A DNA stretch of 64,000 nt, taken from NCBI GenBank assembly GCA_028673005.1, contig CM054120.1:58526057-58590056 (forward strand), read 5' to 3'. The notes beneath the pieces are model-generated. The model did no database searches and was not told the DNA's origin. It worked only from the letters and a program-made list of their open reading frames with translations. This document shows positions 33,561-46,490 of the stretch, piece after piece; position 1 is the first letter of the stretch, and the number at the start of each line of letters is the position of its first letter. Source of the DNA: Tanypteryx hageni (taxonomy: Eukaryota > Arthropoda > Insecta > Odonata > Petaluridae). Made by a program: the position numbers and the translations under genes.

Positions 33561-35276
33561 AAAAAAAATACCCTGCGGAGCTAAAAATGACGGATTTTTT
33601 GTATTTTTCTGCCGGATCCCGAGAAAGTGAGCCAAATATTTTAACCTCCATTATGATTTAAAAAGGGGGAGGGGCGAGGTGTTTGCGTCAGAGATGGAAT
33701 GATTCATTTTGGCACGCGAATGTGTCGGTTCGGCGGGTCCTCCTGCCTACCTAACACCCGAATATTACGTCTCAAGACACCGCTAGCCTCGGATCGGTAT
33801 TAAATACTCTCCCTTTCTCGTTCCCCAAACACGCCCCCCTCTTCTGACCTCCCTATGTCAAACGTTCGCACATGTATAGAAACATCCTTAGAAGAAAAAA
33901 TATCTCTCGGGTATATTTTTTATTGCATTCGCAGATTCGGATTTCAGGCTGATAATCCGCACAGGGATTTTCGCATAACGTTTGCTGCGACATGTAGGTC
34001 ATATATCGTTCGAGTTTACGCGTTTGCAAGGCTATTTTGCGCTCAACTTGGGCGGCACACCTAGAGCTTAGCTTCGCAATCGATTGAAAACTTGAACGGA
34101 TGGGTGAAATATTATCTCTTTAGTTTGTGCAACTGAATTAAATTTTCCAACGCTAAGAAATGGAATCCTAGCTTTCTATTGCAATAGAAGTTTGTGAAAA
34201 ATGTCAATAATTTCGCTTGATGATACGCAAACCTCCCATCTATATCTCAATTAAAAACTTGAATGCTGATAAATTCAGACCCTCGACAGATGAAAAAAAT
34301 CAAGCGTAATGACGACTAAATGCAAAACTGAAAGGATAGTATTTCTACGCTTCGGAATAGCAAATTATTTTATTACGAGCGCAATATTTTTCCATCGATC
34401 TTCAACTCGGCAAGTTCACCTCCGAATGCAATGACAATGGAGAAAAAAAACTAGATGAGCAAAATTTACATGCGAAGTTAAGCCTTTACGTCTTATCTCT
34501 GCGCTAAACCACTGGTGCCACGATTCTACCTTTCACGTCTTTCCCGGCTCCCCATCTCTCTCCATTGCCCATAGACCTCATCCTCTCACTCCTCTCCTAC
34601 CCTCCCGGCACTTCCGTTCTCCCTGCGCCGCCTTGCCCTCGTACGCCACCCACCGATTTGGCACCCTCCCAATACAAATCCCACCCCTCTTTAAATCAGC
34701 CCTCTCTTAGGGAGGAAGATGGAGGGGCGAGTGGCGAGGGAGGGGGCGTTATTTCGGGACTCTGCCCCCTCTCTCCCCCTTCTCGCCCCGAAACTCTCCC
34801 GAACCCCTCCTAGAGTCTTTTTCTCTCTCTCTCTCACCTCCCCACCACCGTCACACCAAAGTCCTCCTCCTCCCCTTCCCCACCTTTAACACTCCCCCTT
34901 CTCTCCACACCCCCTCATCTTTCCTCATCTCTACCACCGCCTTGCCAGTTTATGGAGTCTTTACAGGAGTGTTTCTTCCTCTCTAGCCTCCCTCAATAGC
35001 CCCCCTTCTTCAAACGCCCCCCCTCCCCCCGCAACATATTTTTACTATCATTTGCCTAAGTCCCCTAAGTGGTACTTAAGGGATATGGGCGTCAGTAGTA
35101 CTAATCTCTCAAAAGGGTAAAGAAATGGAAGTAGGAATAGGGTGCAGTAACCCCATCAACGAAAGCGACCATCCGTGAAGATCCCGTTTAAGAAAATCTA
35201 ACAAGTTCATTTAGAAAGGGAAAGGAAAATAGGGGCGCGTGACATCTGAGGGCGAAAACTTCGAAGCCCCCATTGG
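33561..35276. other. No gene; pyrimidine-rich tract 34530-35030
   Basis: The first kilobase is ordinary AT-rich DNA. From 34530 the plus strand becomes strongly C/T-rich (CCCACCACCGTCACACC, CTCCCCCTTCTCTCC). Overlapping ORFs follow from composition. No gene seen. Confidence 0.5.
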
Positions 35277-35650
35277 GAAGGGGATCCCGGGAGGAAAGGG
35301 GGAGGGGCCCCGGGGGGAAAGGGGGAGGGGCCCCGGGGGGAAAGGTGGTGGGGCCCGGGGGGGAAAGGTGGTGGGGCCCCGGGGGGAAAGGTGGTGGGGC
35401 CCCGGGGGGAAAGGTGTTGGGGCCCCGGGGGAAAAGGTGGTGGGGCCTCGGGGGGAAAGGGGAGTAGCACCGGGGGGAAAGAGGTTGGGGCCCCGGAGGG
35501 AAAGGGGGTGAGGCCCCGGGGGAAAGGGGGAGGGGTCCCGGGGGGAAAGGGGGAGGGGTCCCGGGGGGAAAGGGGGAGGGGTCCCGGGGGGAAAGGGGGT
35601 GGGGTCCCGGGAGGAGTCTCGAGGGGAAAGGGGGAGAGGTCTCGGAGGGA
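35277..35650 (+). repeat. G-rich minisatellite, 23-bp unit
   Basis: About fifteen tandem units of CCCCGGGGGGAAAGGGGGAGG plus GG, with variants such as AAAGGTGGTGGGG. Each unit has several G runs, so G-quadruplex formation is plausible on the plus strand. The 179- and 161-codon minus ORFs (Pro/Phe repeats) and the plus Gly/Lys ORFs are products of the repeat. Confidence 0.95.
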
Positions 35651-36015
35651 GAGGGGAAGAAAAAAACTGCGATGCGTTAAAAAGAAGAGGCGCCATTTGT
35701 AAGTGGCGGAGAGAGAGAGGCGCGATAAATATAAAATCCTCGTCACGTATAAGACTTATAAACGGAGAGGTTTTACTCAGCGATCCTAGCGATCACCGAG
35801 TTGCAACGGACGGTAAACATAAGCTCGCATTTATGTCGCATGATTTCCAGGAAATAAACAATCCACCTTCCATACGAGGCTATTTTTAAACGAATTGGAT
35901 GGACGGTTTGATAACAATATTCACTTAAGCCACCTAGAATTTTCATATCATTTCACGCTTTGCTTACGCCGGATCGCCGTCGATTAAATGCCTCCACGAC
36001 AGAAAACTAGATGGA
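35651..36015. other. No gene recognised
   Basis: Unique-looking sequence between the G-rich array and the pogo-like element; no conserved frame seen. Confidence 0.4.
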
Positions 36016-36017
36016 TA

Positions 36018-36525
36018 CAGTAATTCCCCGCCATACGTCGTTTTGCATATACGTTGTCAAGTAACTGAGGAACATGTTTCGTTACGAGTTACGTTGTTTT
36101 GTCGTCTTTTAAGAGTCAAAGGCGAAATTCAATCAATTTCAATTGCGATAAATGAAATGCTACTATAATTTTAAATCCCTTTGGTCGTGTTTTTAATTTC
36201 ATGCATATTATTTATGCAACTTAATTCCATTTTGTTACCCTATATGGGCACAATACTCTATGCGTGGTGTGTTTTTATGTGTGTCAATGTTGTTTATTTA
36301 ATCTTGTTGGCTCTTTTTAACTCTGTCTTATGCACTGTCTTATGGATTATTTGCGGTGCAAATGGTATAAATGCTACAAATATGTCACAAAATGTCCGCC
36401 TGGACCGTAACTCCAACTTTTATCATTATGTCAAGGGGAAAACAGGCTTCGCTTTACGGCGTTTCGTTATACGTCGCTGTTTTCAGGAACTCATCTAACA
36501 TGAGACGTATAGCGGGGACTTACCA
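36018..36525. mobile_element. pogo/Tigger-like non-autonomous element, copy 2
   Basis: TA at 36016-36017 and 36526-36527. Left end CAGTAATTCCCCGCCATACG; right end, inward on minus, TGGTAAGTCCCCGCTATACG. This is the family of 19225-19998, here without the 15-bp expansion. A 105-codon ORF inside (36181-36498) is rich in hydrophobic residues but resembles no transposase and is probably chance. Confidence 0.78.
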
Positions 36526-36527
36526 TA

Positions 36528-37637
36528 GAGTATTCTAGACAAAGTGGCAAATTTTGTTCTGACAGAAATCTGTCCCGAATGAAAACTTCGTCGACATGCT
36601 CAACGGTTGAACTACTCGGATAATTAACCGATTACGTTTATCTAAAATCGCCATCACTGAGCTTTGATGACACAAGCCAACGAAACAGATGAACAAACAC
36701 ATCGCAATTCTAGCGCAGAAAAAACTTGACGAATGAATTAGTCATCCACCAATTGTTATTACTACCGATCAAGTAAATAGTACGGCCTTCAGAATGCGTA
36801 TCGCGTTATCATGAAATGGTTCAATGCATGAAACCGGTTTGGATAAAATTCGACACCAATGCCTCGATAAAGGAGTACCCGTACATTTTGGAAACAAAGT
36901 TCAAGTAAACGGATCGCTGGCTGATCAAATCTTTTCTAATAATCAGGGCAATAAAGGAGCGTTCATAAAATCGAACATTTGGTATTTCAACATTCAATTC
37001 TTTTGAGTAATTCTTCCCTCTATTCGGTTGTCATTTCTGCGTGAACAAATTTATTAAGGCTTCTTAAATTTTTGTTGTGGATACAGCAAAAAACCAATCG
37101 AATAAAGCGTATAACCACTGTCGCTGGTACTTCGATTGAATGGAGGAGGCCGCGGCGTGACTTAACTGTCTGTATCACAAAAATCCCCAAAAGAGCTATT
37201 TATGTACCATAATTATATAAAATATTTGGCTCTTTTGACGCCTCGTCCAATCAAAAATAGAAATATGGGCCGAGTATCATGGAATGTCCGCATTTACACG
37301 AAAACAAGCCGATCTCCAACGTAAGCCGGCTAAATAAATTTTTCCTTCAATTGCAAGAAAAAAATAAAATTAATTATTATTTTAAGTTGAAAGAATTTAA
37401 ACGATCAAAAATTAATTAAAATCGCATAACTGAAAGATGCAGATAGTAATTGTGATACTAATATACGAATATCAAAGTAAAACGAGTTTTTTTATAACCT
37501 ATACACAGATTAATGGTACATACTTGGAAACTCCGGGATTAAACGTTTTGATTTTCTTTTTAATCCTACGATCTGAATTTAAGCCGAGAGTAGAATTTTT
37601 GACGTAAAAATTCGTATTAGAGCAATTATGGTCCATA
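36528..37637. other. No gene recognised
   Basis: AT-rich; the 60-codon ORF at 36824-37006 has no recognisable similarity. Could be intron or 3' flank of the minus-strand gene. Confidence 0.4.
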
Positions 37638-38335
37638 GAGTAAAACCTAATCCAGACCCGGCTGGCCTGGACTCCGGTTAATCCGGACTAGGTTCAGCCT
37701 GAGCCACTATTGCCAATATTCGAGAGAGACTCGGAATAAAATGTTTTGTGCGAAAAATCAAAAAATGTGAAAAAATGTTTTTTTTTTAATTTACAAAAAC
37801 AAAACAATGTAGTCTGCAGTGCAGTAGTTATAAAAAGGTAAGCATTCTAGGGACCTTTGTAAAATACAGCCTTCAAAATCCGTCAAGTACCGAATTTAAG
37901 ACTCATTTTTTTAAATGAAAGGTTCGGGTCGCCTTATATTCGCGAACAAAGAAATTAATAAAACGTAGTAACTGGTAATCCGACTCGTCTAGCATGGTTC
38001 AAACCACGATTATCTTTAGCCTGTACATTGTGATGACAATTTTTAGAGATTTGAATACAAAAACTCCAAAAAAACTTTAATTTATTTGCTTCATAAATCC
38101 TAATAAAACAATTGCTCGTCAAAAGTAACTTCTGTAAAGAGTTCGGCAAACACGGTATATTTATCATTGATCATTTACAAAATTAATATAAAATATGTAC
38201 TTTTATTAGATTTTATAGGTTTATTATACTTAATTTAAATGTTTCATGCATTTCTGTCTATATATTTCGTCAAGTCCGGACTTACGGATAATCGAGACCT
38301 CATTGCCGATTAGCCCGGACTAGTGAGGTTTTACC
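37638..38335. mobile_element. Tigger/pogo-like element in the intron next to the exon
   Basis: The left end (GAGTAAAACCTAATCCAG) and right end (inward on minus GGTAAAACCTCACTAGTCC) are inverted, and both continue with repeated TCCGGACT words, as in Tigger ends. A TA precedes the left end; the right TA is not preserved. No transposase seen. Its edge is only about 40 bp from the splice donor of the exon at 38377. Confidence 0.65.
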
Positions 38336-38370
38336 GTCGTTTAAGAAAAAAATTCACTACTGTCACATAA

Positions 38371-38379
38371 CCTTACCCT
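38371..38379 (-). other. 5' splice donor
   Basis: Minus strand reads CAAGG then GTAAGG, a near-consensus donor with the intron GT at 38376-38375. Reading through would add only four codons before TGA at 38365-38363, so splicing here is more likely than a gene end. Confidence 0.8.
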
Positions 38380-40468
38380 TGCAACGAGACACATCTGCAC
38401 ATGTTGACCGGGGATGATCAATGGAGGAAGGCGATGGGGCTGTAGTCCCAGGTGCTCGGCTTCTATCCTTTGGGGAGTGGCCGCTCGACGAAGGTCCGGG
38501 TGGAGGCAATCCAGACGCGGGTGAAGATGTTACCGAAACATTAGGACGAACCCTCGGATCCGGCTGATGGTGTACTCCCGCCTGTCTCGCACTAACTCCC
38601 GAATTCCTATCGTGCTCGACACCAAAAGAACGTGCCTTTGAGACGTCGGGCAGCGAACCAGAGGCCTGCGGAGTTTTGCCCCCAATCCCGGGCGAAAGGG
38701 GTCGGTATAGAGAGCGTGGCCTCTCCGGCTGATCTCTCCTCGTTGGCAGGGGCGAGTGGTGCTGCTTCTCGCCACTGCGGTTCGTGGGAACTTGGAGCTT
38801 ACTGCTCTGATTCGGAGGACGCATTTGGGGAGCGGGTGAAGTTGGATTCGGGGGGAGATTTTTCCCACTCGGCGCAGGGGGCTGAGGCTGAGGGGGCTGA
38901 GATTTCCAGGAAGATATTATCGGACCGTAACCGGAACCACTTGAAATGCCCGCACTTCCTCCGATTCGAATTTGTAGCTCGGACTGGAAAGACTGCTGCG
39001 GGTAGTAGGAAGACGCAGACGTGTACGTGAGACTCGAGTCGCCGACGGACGATCGGATGTCGATGGGAGGGAGAGGATCCGAAGATGGCTGTCTCACTCT
39101 CAGGTTCACCGTCGTATACGACAGCGGCGTCTCCAGAAGCTGAGATGACGTCGAGGATGCAGAAGCATTCGGATAGCTGGTGGGGGTATTCGGTCTCCCC
39201 ATGGACGGCGGGGGATCCTTCATACCCTGAAAGCGACTTTGGCCAGCGAAGACGGGGGAGGGCTGAAGACCCGGCGGATTATTATGTTTCCGATTCATTG
39301 GAGAGGAGACTGGCGAGGAAGTGCTGACCTTCACTGTGCTCGAAGTTGAAGTTTGTCCTTTACCGCCTATATCAAACTCCCTCGTCTCGTCTTCACCGTC
39401 TAGGAAATGAGAACTAACCCCGGTAGTTCTCAGGCTACAATTAACGTTAAACTGAAAATCTTCGTCCATAAAAGCGTTTTCCCCATAATCAATGTTTGGG
39501 TCGGACGTGTAATAGGATTTGTAATTGGGAGAAAGGGGTTCCGTTCGGGGCATCCGGTTCCCGGAAGGTTCGAAACCCGCGTTACCCATTTCCCGAGACG
39601 TTCTTTCCTCGGGGATCTGGTTGAAACATTCGAAATCGGGGTCAAAACCGGGCGCCGAAAGATTTATATTGGAGGTTTGCGTCGAGAGGTCCGCGAGGTT
39701 TGGCAGATGGAAAGGAGGGGGGCGCACTCCAGGAACACTAACACTTATGGAGGGAGTGGCACCACTGCGCGGGAGAAACTTCGTCACCGGCGTGCCTTTC
39801 GTCACACCACCGAGGTTGTCACGTAAAAAGTCACTATCACCCAAACCGTCGATCACCACATCGTTATCTGGTTGTGGCAAAACGGAAGCACCCGTACCGC
39901 TGTGACGAATGGGAACCCTCACCCCCGCGTTCACCATCCCTCCACCATCTTCAAACTGTCTCAAGAAGTCCATATCTTCAGCATGCCGACAGCAACAACC
40001 ACCTCCGATCCCACGGCCACAACCTTCCTGCGACAATTGGGGTCCGAAATTCGGGGGAGGGACTTGAAACGCCTCGCAAGAATTTTCCCTAGCCTTATTC
40101 CATTGAGTGTCCGATTCCTCGACGGTGGATGATGATGACGTCGTCGTCCTCCGCGGATGGGGAACCGAGGCTGCTGGCATCGTACCTCGCGAGCCATCCC
40201 CCACCTTTCGGACGACTTTGCGTGTTTCGCTTTCCTCCGTCTCGGACGTGGCCGATGAACCGCTAGTGTTGCACGTATCATCATCACACCTCGAAGATTC
40301 TGTTTCACTTTCGGTCGTGGATGCTTCGATGGCACCGACAGAAGAAACTCCCTCGTTTAGCGAGGCCGGTAGCATTTTAGACATGTGAGGCGAAGGAAAC
40401 GGTGTGTGGCTATAGTTACGGTTCTTCACCGTTAGTACTGCCTCACATATTTGCTTGTCATTGAAGTT
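38377..40468 (-). CDS. Internal coding exon of an unidentified Ser/Pro-rich protein (partial gene)
   Basis: One reading frame is open across the whole 2092-bp exon (697 codons plus one base). It starts directly after a strong acceptor (TTCTCTCCCACACAG) with NFNDKQICEAVLTVKNRNYS and ends at the donor. GC content is far above the flanks, as expected for coding DNA. No ATG is needed at the exon start, so the gene begins in another exon. By residue from the exon start: an acidic Ser/Thr-rich part (about 45-85), a Gly/Cys patch GGGCCCRH (about 155-162), two similar acidic motifs MDFLRQF (about 166) and SDFLRDNL (about 212), a segment with PLSPNYKSYYTSDPN (about 311-325), a more conserved-looking stretch with SYTTVNLRVRQ and FQSELQIRIGG (about 450-505), then a Pro-rich tail with SP and PPxP motifs. 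No transmembrane segment or folded domain is evident; it looks disordered, like a scaffold or a receptor tail. I cannot name the family. Confidence 0.85.
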
Positions 40469-40484
40469 CTGTGTGGGAGAGAAC
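40469..40484 (-). other. 3' splice acceptor with polypyrimidine tract
   Basis: Minus strand TTCTCTCCCACACAG immediately precedes the open frame; the AG is at 40470-40469. It fixes the exon start at 40468 in phase 0. Confidence 0.8.
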
Positions 40485-43400
40485 GATATAAAAGCTTTAA
40501 CACTTCACCGTAACAGAAAACCTACGCTAAAATTTGTCAATGTCACGCGAGCATTTTCTAGGGAGCATTCGACGCGGTAATACAAATAGTAATTTTAAAA
40601 TCTACGATAATAATACACACCAATAGGCAGATTAGGTTAAGAATCATCCCAAAGTAAACTTACCCGATATCCATTCAAAACAGCGTTGAAAATATAACAT
40701 TAATTGCAACTTAAAACGACCAACACGAACACACTTAAGCTTGGCTCCTTTAAATATAAAATAAAATAGCTGTCAAAGACAAGACGTGGCATGTTAAATG
40801 GTAACAACATACGACAAAGAGTGTCGAAATATTAATTCTTGGATAAAAAATTATCTCCACAGAACATGAGTAAGTTGAATGTTGAAGAAAGAAGTCGGTA
40901 TAACGACAAGGAATAGAAACCGTTACTATGAAAGTTCCAGGTATTACACAAAAGCGTTACGCACAGAGCTGTAAACAATGAATAACTGACAAAAACAATA
41001 AAAATACAAACTTCAGATCGATAGATTACTGCTTCTTACATTAAGAATTTTTTTAGTTCCTTTAGTGATTCTTATTCTTTGCCAAAAAATGTAATTGCCA
41101 TTTCCATGTAGTGAATAATCGATATAGGTAATACTACCCTATCTGAATGAACTAAAATCAGCGATCCTTTTCTCTCACAATAGGGCTCTTAAGAACAAAG
41201 ATGGCAAAAAAATTTACTTTTCTTGAGACAGGAATCATCCTCAGTATTTATTTTAAATTTCTCAAAAAAGTACGCCTCGATTCACGGAATTATGTATGGG
41301 GCATATGAAATGGTAAAAAAAATTAATGTACGAGTGAAAAGTCCTGTCCACCGTTTTAATTGCTTCTGATCATAAGAATTAAACGAAAAAAGCTCTTAAG
41401 CTCCCTATCAGGCGACTGATGAGAATGCGCATGCATTCTCCAACTGTCTCATTTCAGCTGGCATACCATAAAATGCCGAGATTCTTGAATTACATTGCTC
41501 CCGATTTACATTTTTCCTAGCAGATTTTTTTATAAACTTTCATTTTTGTTTTGCTGATCTTATATCACAGCTCAAGAGTTTTGTAAATAACTAGAATAAA
41601 AATATCTTTATTTTACTGAAATTTCAGGGCCCATACCGAAATTCTTCGCAAAACGCTGGTTGAGAAACCAAGTCCTGATACACCAGCTATGACCTGATAA
41701 TTAACTAATAAATAAAATTTTTCAACATGATGAAATCAAGTATCGTGTAGATTTTTAATTATTCCAGAGAGTCGAAAAAATTAAGATCGGAATTGCAAGA
41801 CATAAGTTTCATTTTTTTAAACTTAGATTTCCGTATTTTTTTACAGAGAAACTGCATATGAATCATGAAACCGCGCGATAATATTAATCAGGCAACTTTC
41901 ATTATTTAAAAATTAAGGCATTTCATTAAATCGTATATCGTTAAAGAAATCCCATCTAAAGCTTCAATACATTCGCCCAATAAACATTACCAAAAGTTAT
42001 TTTCTATGCATAAACATTTATGGATATTCCCTAAGAATATGCTTCCAAAAGTCTACTGGGTAATTAAGAAAGGAAATTAAGAGAAGTAAGCCTTCACCCT
42101 GATCTACTCTCTAGGAAAGAAAGGATCCTACGTGAACTCACGCTTCATCACCTTTAACGTCATTTGACGGACGCAGTTCCAGTATTCAGAAAATAATAAC
42201 CAAGCAATAATGGACCGAAAAGTGACCGAAGTTGAAGTATAAAGGTGCATTAAAGCACGTAAATTGTATTTAACAGACGTACATAAATGTCGATCAAATT
42301 AGATAAATATTTATCTAGCAGCAGGTAAAAAATAGCAAAACGGCTGGAAACTCAAAAGAACCTAATGTGGTAAACAAAAACACACGACAGAAGAAAACAG
42401 AGAATATGGTTGGTGTGATGTTTATGGGCGCCCCGACACTATTGTCATTAGCGCCTAACATAAGAGAGGAGAAATAGATAGAGAGAGAGGAAGAAGTAAA
42501 TGAAAACATTCCGTCTGTTATTTAACATCCCAACTTTTTCCCCTGTTAACTATTACCTGTCTAATACACTCACTGACGACTCTGTCAGGAATGGCTGGAA
42601 ATCTCTGCTTCATCTCGTGAAACAGCTGCATGATGAAGAAATTGGAGCGGTCAGCCATGTTTATCTATCGTCATTGTTGAATTTAACGGGGTGTCGCCAG
42701 ACATTTTCTATCCTTCTATAATAGTCAATCAGGGAGATTCCATCTGTGTGAACAAAATATCATTTAAAAAAACATAAAAAATAACACAAACTAAGCGTAA
42801 AGTAGTTTCATAATTGCTTGAAACGAAATTTTTTTAAAGGTGAATTCAAACAAATCGGACACAAATTACCAGAATTTTGTAAAAAACCAAACACCTAGGA
42901 AAAAACAAACCTAATACATAAACTAAATCAAATGCATTAGAAATTAGTGTGTCGTGCATTACTGACTGCGCATGCCCTATTGTTAAATAAAAAAAATATT
43001 TGCACAAATCCCAAATACATTTCCCTATTTATAAGAACAATGTATGAAAATGATAAATCTACCTATAGGGAAACCAACCTGATTTTCCATGTCAAGTTTG
43101 ACAAACCAAAAAACTTACTCTACTATCATGCATACTCATAAATGTAAACACTGTAACATGTAAGCTAACTCATTTACCAATTACGAGTCACTCAAAAGTC
43201 GGAATAATAAAAAAACAACACTTTAACTCCTCATAAAAACTCTTCCCGTTTTCCTCAAAGGTATGAATCTTAAGGCTTGCAATATATGTTCCTGTATCTT
43301 AAAACATCACTCCTCTCACATCACAAAATTTCGAACAATCATGATATTCCAGAGGCGAAATGACCTATAACAACAGTGTGTTCCAAACATATTATCAAAG

Positions 43401-44521
43401 AGGGGCGGAAAATGAAAAAATCGACGTCGAATTCTGCAATAGATTCATTTAATTGGGGCTTGGGGCTATTGATTAAGGGATAATCGGGCCGAGCAAGACT
43501 GGCACAAAATTAATTAACCCCAAAATGTATTCCCAAAAGATTCTTTTTAACAATTAAGATTACAAGTAAAACACTGGCTACTTGACAGCAGAAACCAGAT
43601 CGAATCTATAAATGAAAATCTGAAAGAACATTAGAAAATGTTAAGAAGCCGGATTGAAAAGCATAGAAGACGAAAGTTATGGGCGTGACCTATCACCCCC
43701 AATAACGAAATACTACGCAGAATTAAAATGATCACAGCCACGAGCTGAGATTAATGACAAAAAAAAGATGCCGCGTTTTCATAAACTTTTAAATAAGTTT
43801 TATTACTCTTTGACGCACCCATTAAAGGGACTATGCATCAGAAGGCAAGATTGATTTTGCTGTTTTGAAGAGAAAATTGAAGATGTGATTCCTAAATGTA
43901 GATAGTAGCAAAAGAACTGATGCCAGAAGCAGCTATCACCGCTCAGCAGCGAAAATAAAGTGATACATCCCGGTCAAAAAAGTTTTAAATTGGCCAGGTA
44001 GTTCATAGTGATTGGAAAATGTCACTCTCAATATGCACCATGGGAATTGACGTCTCAATCAACAAACTGTTTTGAATTATATTGCTAAACGATTAGGGTT
44101 CATATAAACAATGAAATGAAGTCATAGCCAATCGTTAAAATTAGCGAATATGAGCGAAGATAGAGGGGAAAATGTTGATCGTACCAAGAAACGCGGGGAA
44201 AACCAACGGATAAAAGATACTAAAAGTCTTCTTGAAGGTTTGAATTAAAATTAATAATGTTAAAGGAGATAATTCTATGAAACATTAAATCAAACATTTA
44301 CGATGTGAACCACGGAAGTTTTGGAAAAATTATTATGAAACAAGGTAAATAACTAAATATTATGAGGTATAAATGAAATGAAGCTAAATGAAGAAGTATG
44401 TAAAGTCAAAAAGAAACTACATGTCAAGAGAAACGGAATAACAGAACCGGTAAAAGAAATAGGCATAACGCTATAAGAGAGCACCTTAACTTAATTGCCA
44501 AATGACAACGGACCGTAAAAA
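40485..44521. other. No gene recognised; probably intron of the minus-strand gene
   Basis: Four kilobases of AT-rich DNA without a conserved frame, RNA gene or clear transposon end. The location upstream of an internal exon suggests intron, by inference. Confidence 0.45.
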
Positions 44522-44523
44522 TA

Positions 44524-44824
44524 CAGTAAACTCCCGATTAACCGGATATCGAATAACTGGAATTTAGACCGACCTGAATTTTTTAAACTTATAACTTGAA
44601 AGTTTTTATAATGCATTACGTACGTACATGAGTAGATTTAGTTGTCAACAACCTAATAAAGGTTTTATGAGTAGTACACTATTACTTGATTTACATAACA
44701 GTTAACTTACTTTTCTTTATTAGTTTAATACTCAATGTTTAATGTGTGTACTATGCCTAAATAGGCACAACAATTAACCGGAATAGGCTAGATCAAGAGG
44801 TATCCGGGATGTCGGGGTTTAATG
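44524..44824. mobile_element. Tigger/pogo-type MITE, 301 bp
   Basis: TA on both sides (44522-44523, 44825-44826). Left end CAGTAAACTCCCGATTAACC; right end, inward on minus, CATTAAACCCCGACATCCCG. CCGGAT follows on both ends. The CAGTA.A.CCCCGATTA..CCGG pattern is typical of Tigger elements. Confidence 0.82.
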
Positions 44825-44826
44825 TA

Positions 44827-46260
44827 TTAAGAGAAAAATAAGAATTTCAGTGAAAACTCTTTCAGTAAATTGAGAGCAACAATTGGGTAATACGATAATA
44901 TTGCGTCATTTCCGCCTCTGTCGTAAATCCTAGATTCAAAATACGGTAAAAATTATCTCTAACTAAGAATTAACTAGGTGAATATTAAATATAGGGGGGA
45001 TTTCTCAAACAACTGATCAAAAAGGTGAATACGAAAATAAATGTTTTATGCTAAAACTTTTATGGAAAAATATTTTTCTTATTTTTAGAAGAATAAGAGA
45101 TTAATATCTTTTTCAATAAAAGTGGCAATAATATAACGGTGTCATTAAACGTGAAACCGAAAACGTTACGACTGCCAAATTGAGAGCTCAGTCGGATTCA
45201 ATGAAAATTACGTAAGCAGTAAAGAAGTAGATACTAAAATTTATAATATTATAATTTCAGCGTTCCCGTATTTAGAGTCACGCAATACCTATCATTATAC
45301 ACGTGGTGAGCACGTGTATTTTATGCAAACCATTAAATATATCTATTTAATGAAATACAGATGCCAGGCACAAATAGCCCTAATTTTTATCGTTGCACAT
45401 TATCAAAACAACGACATGATTCTGCGAACAATATAACGGATAAAATTTAGGCGCACGTTAACCAGATATAATTCATTTCAACGGTAAATTTCACTTAACA
45501 TCTATATGTGCCTGTTTGATGCACACGTCATTCGGATCACCAAGCACGTAATATTTAACAAGATGATCATACGTATACTTAGACGGGCGAATCGCCGTTG
45601 GAGGCTTGTTTATTGAAGAGATTTACACGAAGGTGAAGGTGAGATGAAGTGCGTTACGACAAAAATGCCCCCACTTCAATATGGTGTCATAAGGGAGCTT
45701 CTCTATTAGCATAATCCCTCTCAGACGAGCTTGAAAATGGAATACGAACCATGAATGCTAAAACCATGCAACGAATTCTTAAAAAGCAGGAGTACAAGGA
45801 AAGGTCGCACAGCAGAGGAAATTGCCGTGTAGAGAAAAACGGAGCCAACAAAATAATTACAACATCGAGGATTTCGAAGCGGAAATGCGACGTCCATAAT
45901 TACAAGAAAAAGACCTAGGCATTTGTAACAGGCGGAAAAAATCGGAGAAAAACAATAATACCACGCACAACGTGACTTGGCAGATGGGACTTCGAAAATC
46001 CTATCGGATTAACTCGGAAGGAGGATACGCATTGGAGCCTAAAGAAGTCGATGTTCATGAATCGATTTTCGAAACTTGGAATTTCCCAAAACGCGGATCT
46101 GTTTACAACTCTTATGACCTCTTCCCCTCGGCATCAATATACGTAAAAATTAAGTTCCACAATTCACAATTTTTTTGTCTTCCCCTGGAGTTCCAAGCAA
46201 TGGAAGTCTGAATGCTGATATTTAAATTGAAGAGACTTTCAATTAGAGCTGGTGAATGGA
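44827..46260. other. No gene recognised
   Basis: AT-rich. A plus ORF of 79 codons at 45972-46211 has mixed composition but no recognisable similarity. Confidence 0.4.
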
Positions 46261-46267
46261 TGACGAA

Positions 46268-46490
46268 TCAACGTTTGTTTGTTTGTATGGAAATTCTGGC
46301 TAATCAACCTCTTGGAATATTATAGCCATTACTTCTTCCACACCGAGCACATACACAAGGTAGGAGGGAAACCCGGTGCCAGCATTAGCCTACTTTTTTA
46401 CGAAGAGCACCAAGGGGCCAAACTGCTTAACATCCCCCGGATTCGAACCCGGGACCGCTTCGTGGAAGGCAAAGCCACCGCCACCCCCGA
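46268..46490 (-). mobile_element. tRNA-derived SINE, family A, second copy
   Basis: On minus, the head has the B box GGTTCGAATCC in CCCGGGTTCGAATCCGGGGG and TTCCACGAAGCGG as in the copy at 1043-1346. The body shares AGTTTGGCCCCTTGG-like and AGGCTAATGC blocks and ends TGATTAGCCAGAATTTCC. The 3' tail is CAAACAAACAAACG (46271-46284 in plus complement). The 5' part of the tRNA head is altered by about 46480-46490. Confidence 0.8.

Noticed and set aside
35207..35746. 179-codon Pro/Phe repeat ORF on minus
   Set aside because: Product of the 23-bp G-rich minisatellite.
36181..36498. Small membrane protein of 105 residues
   Set aside because: It lies within a pogo-like element and its hydrophobic sequence comes from T-rich DNA; no homologous frame is kept in copy 1 at 19.2 kb.
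38530..40388. Several ORFs opposite or out of frame with the long exon
   Set aside because: They are shadows of the GC-rich coding exon; only the minus frame fits both splice sites.
41630..41690. Possible hAT end (GGTTGAGAAACC near 41660)
   Set aside because: No inverted partner or 8-bp duplication could be found.
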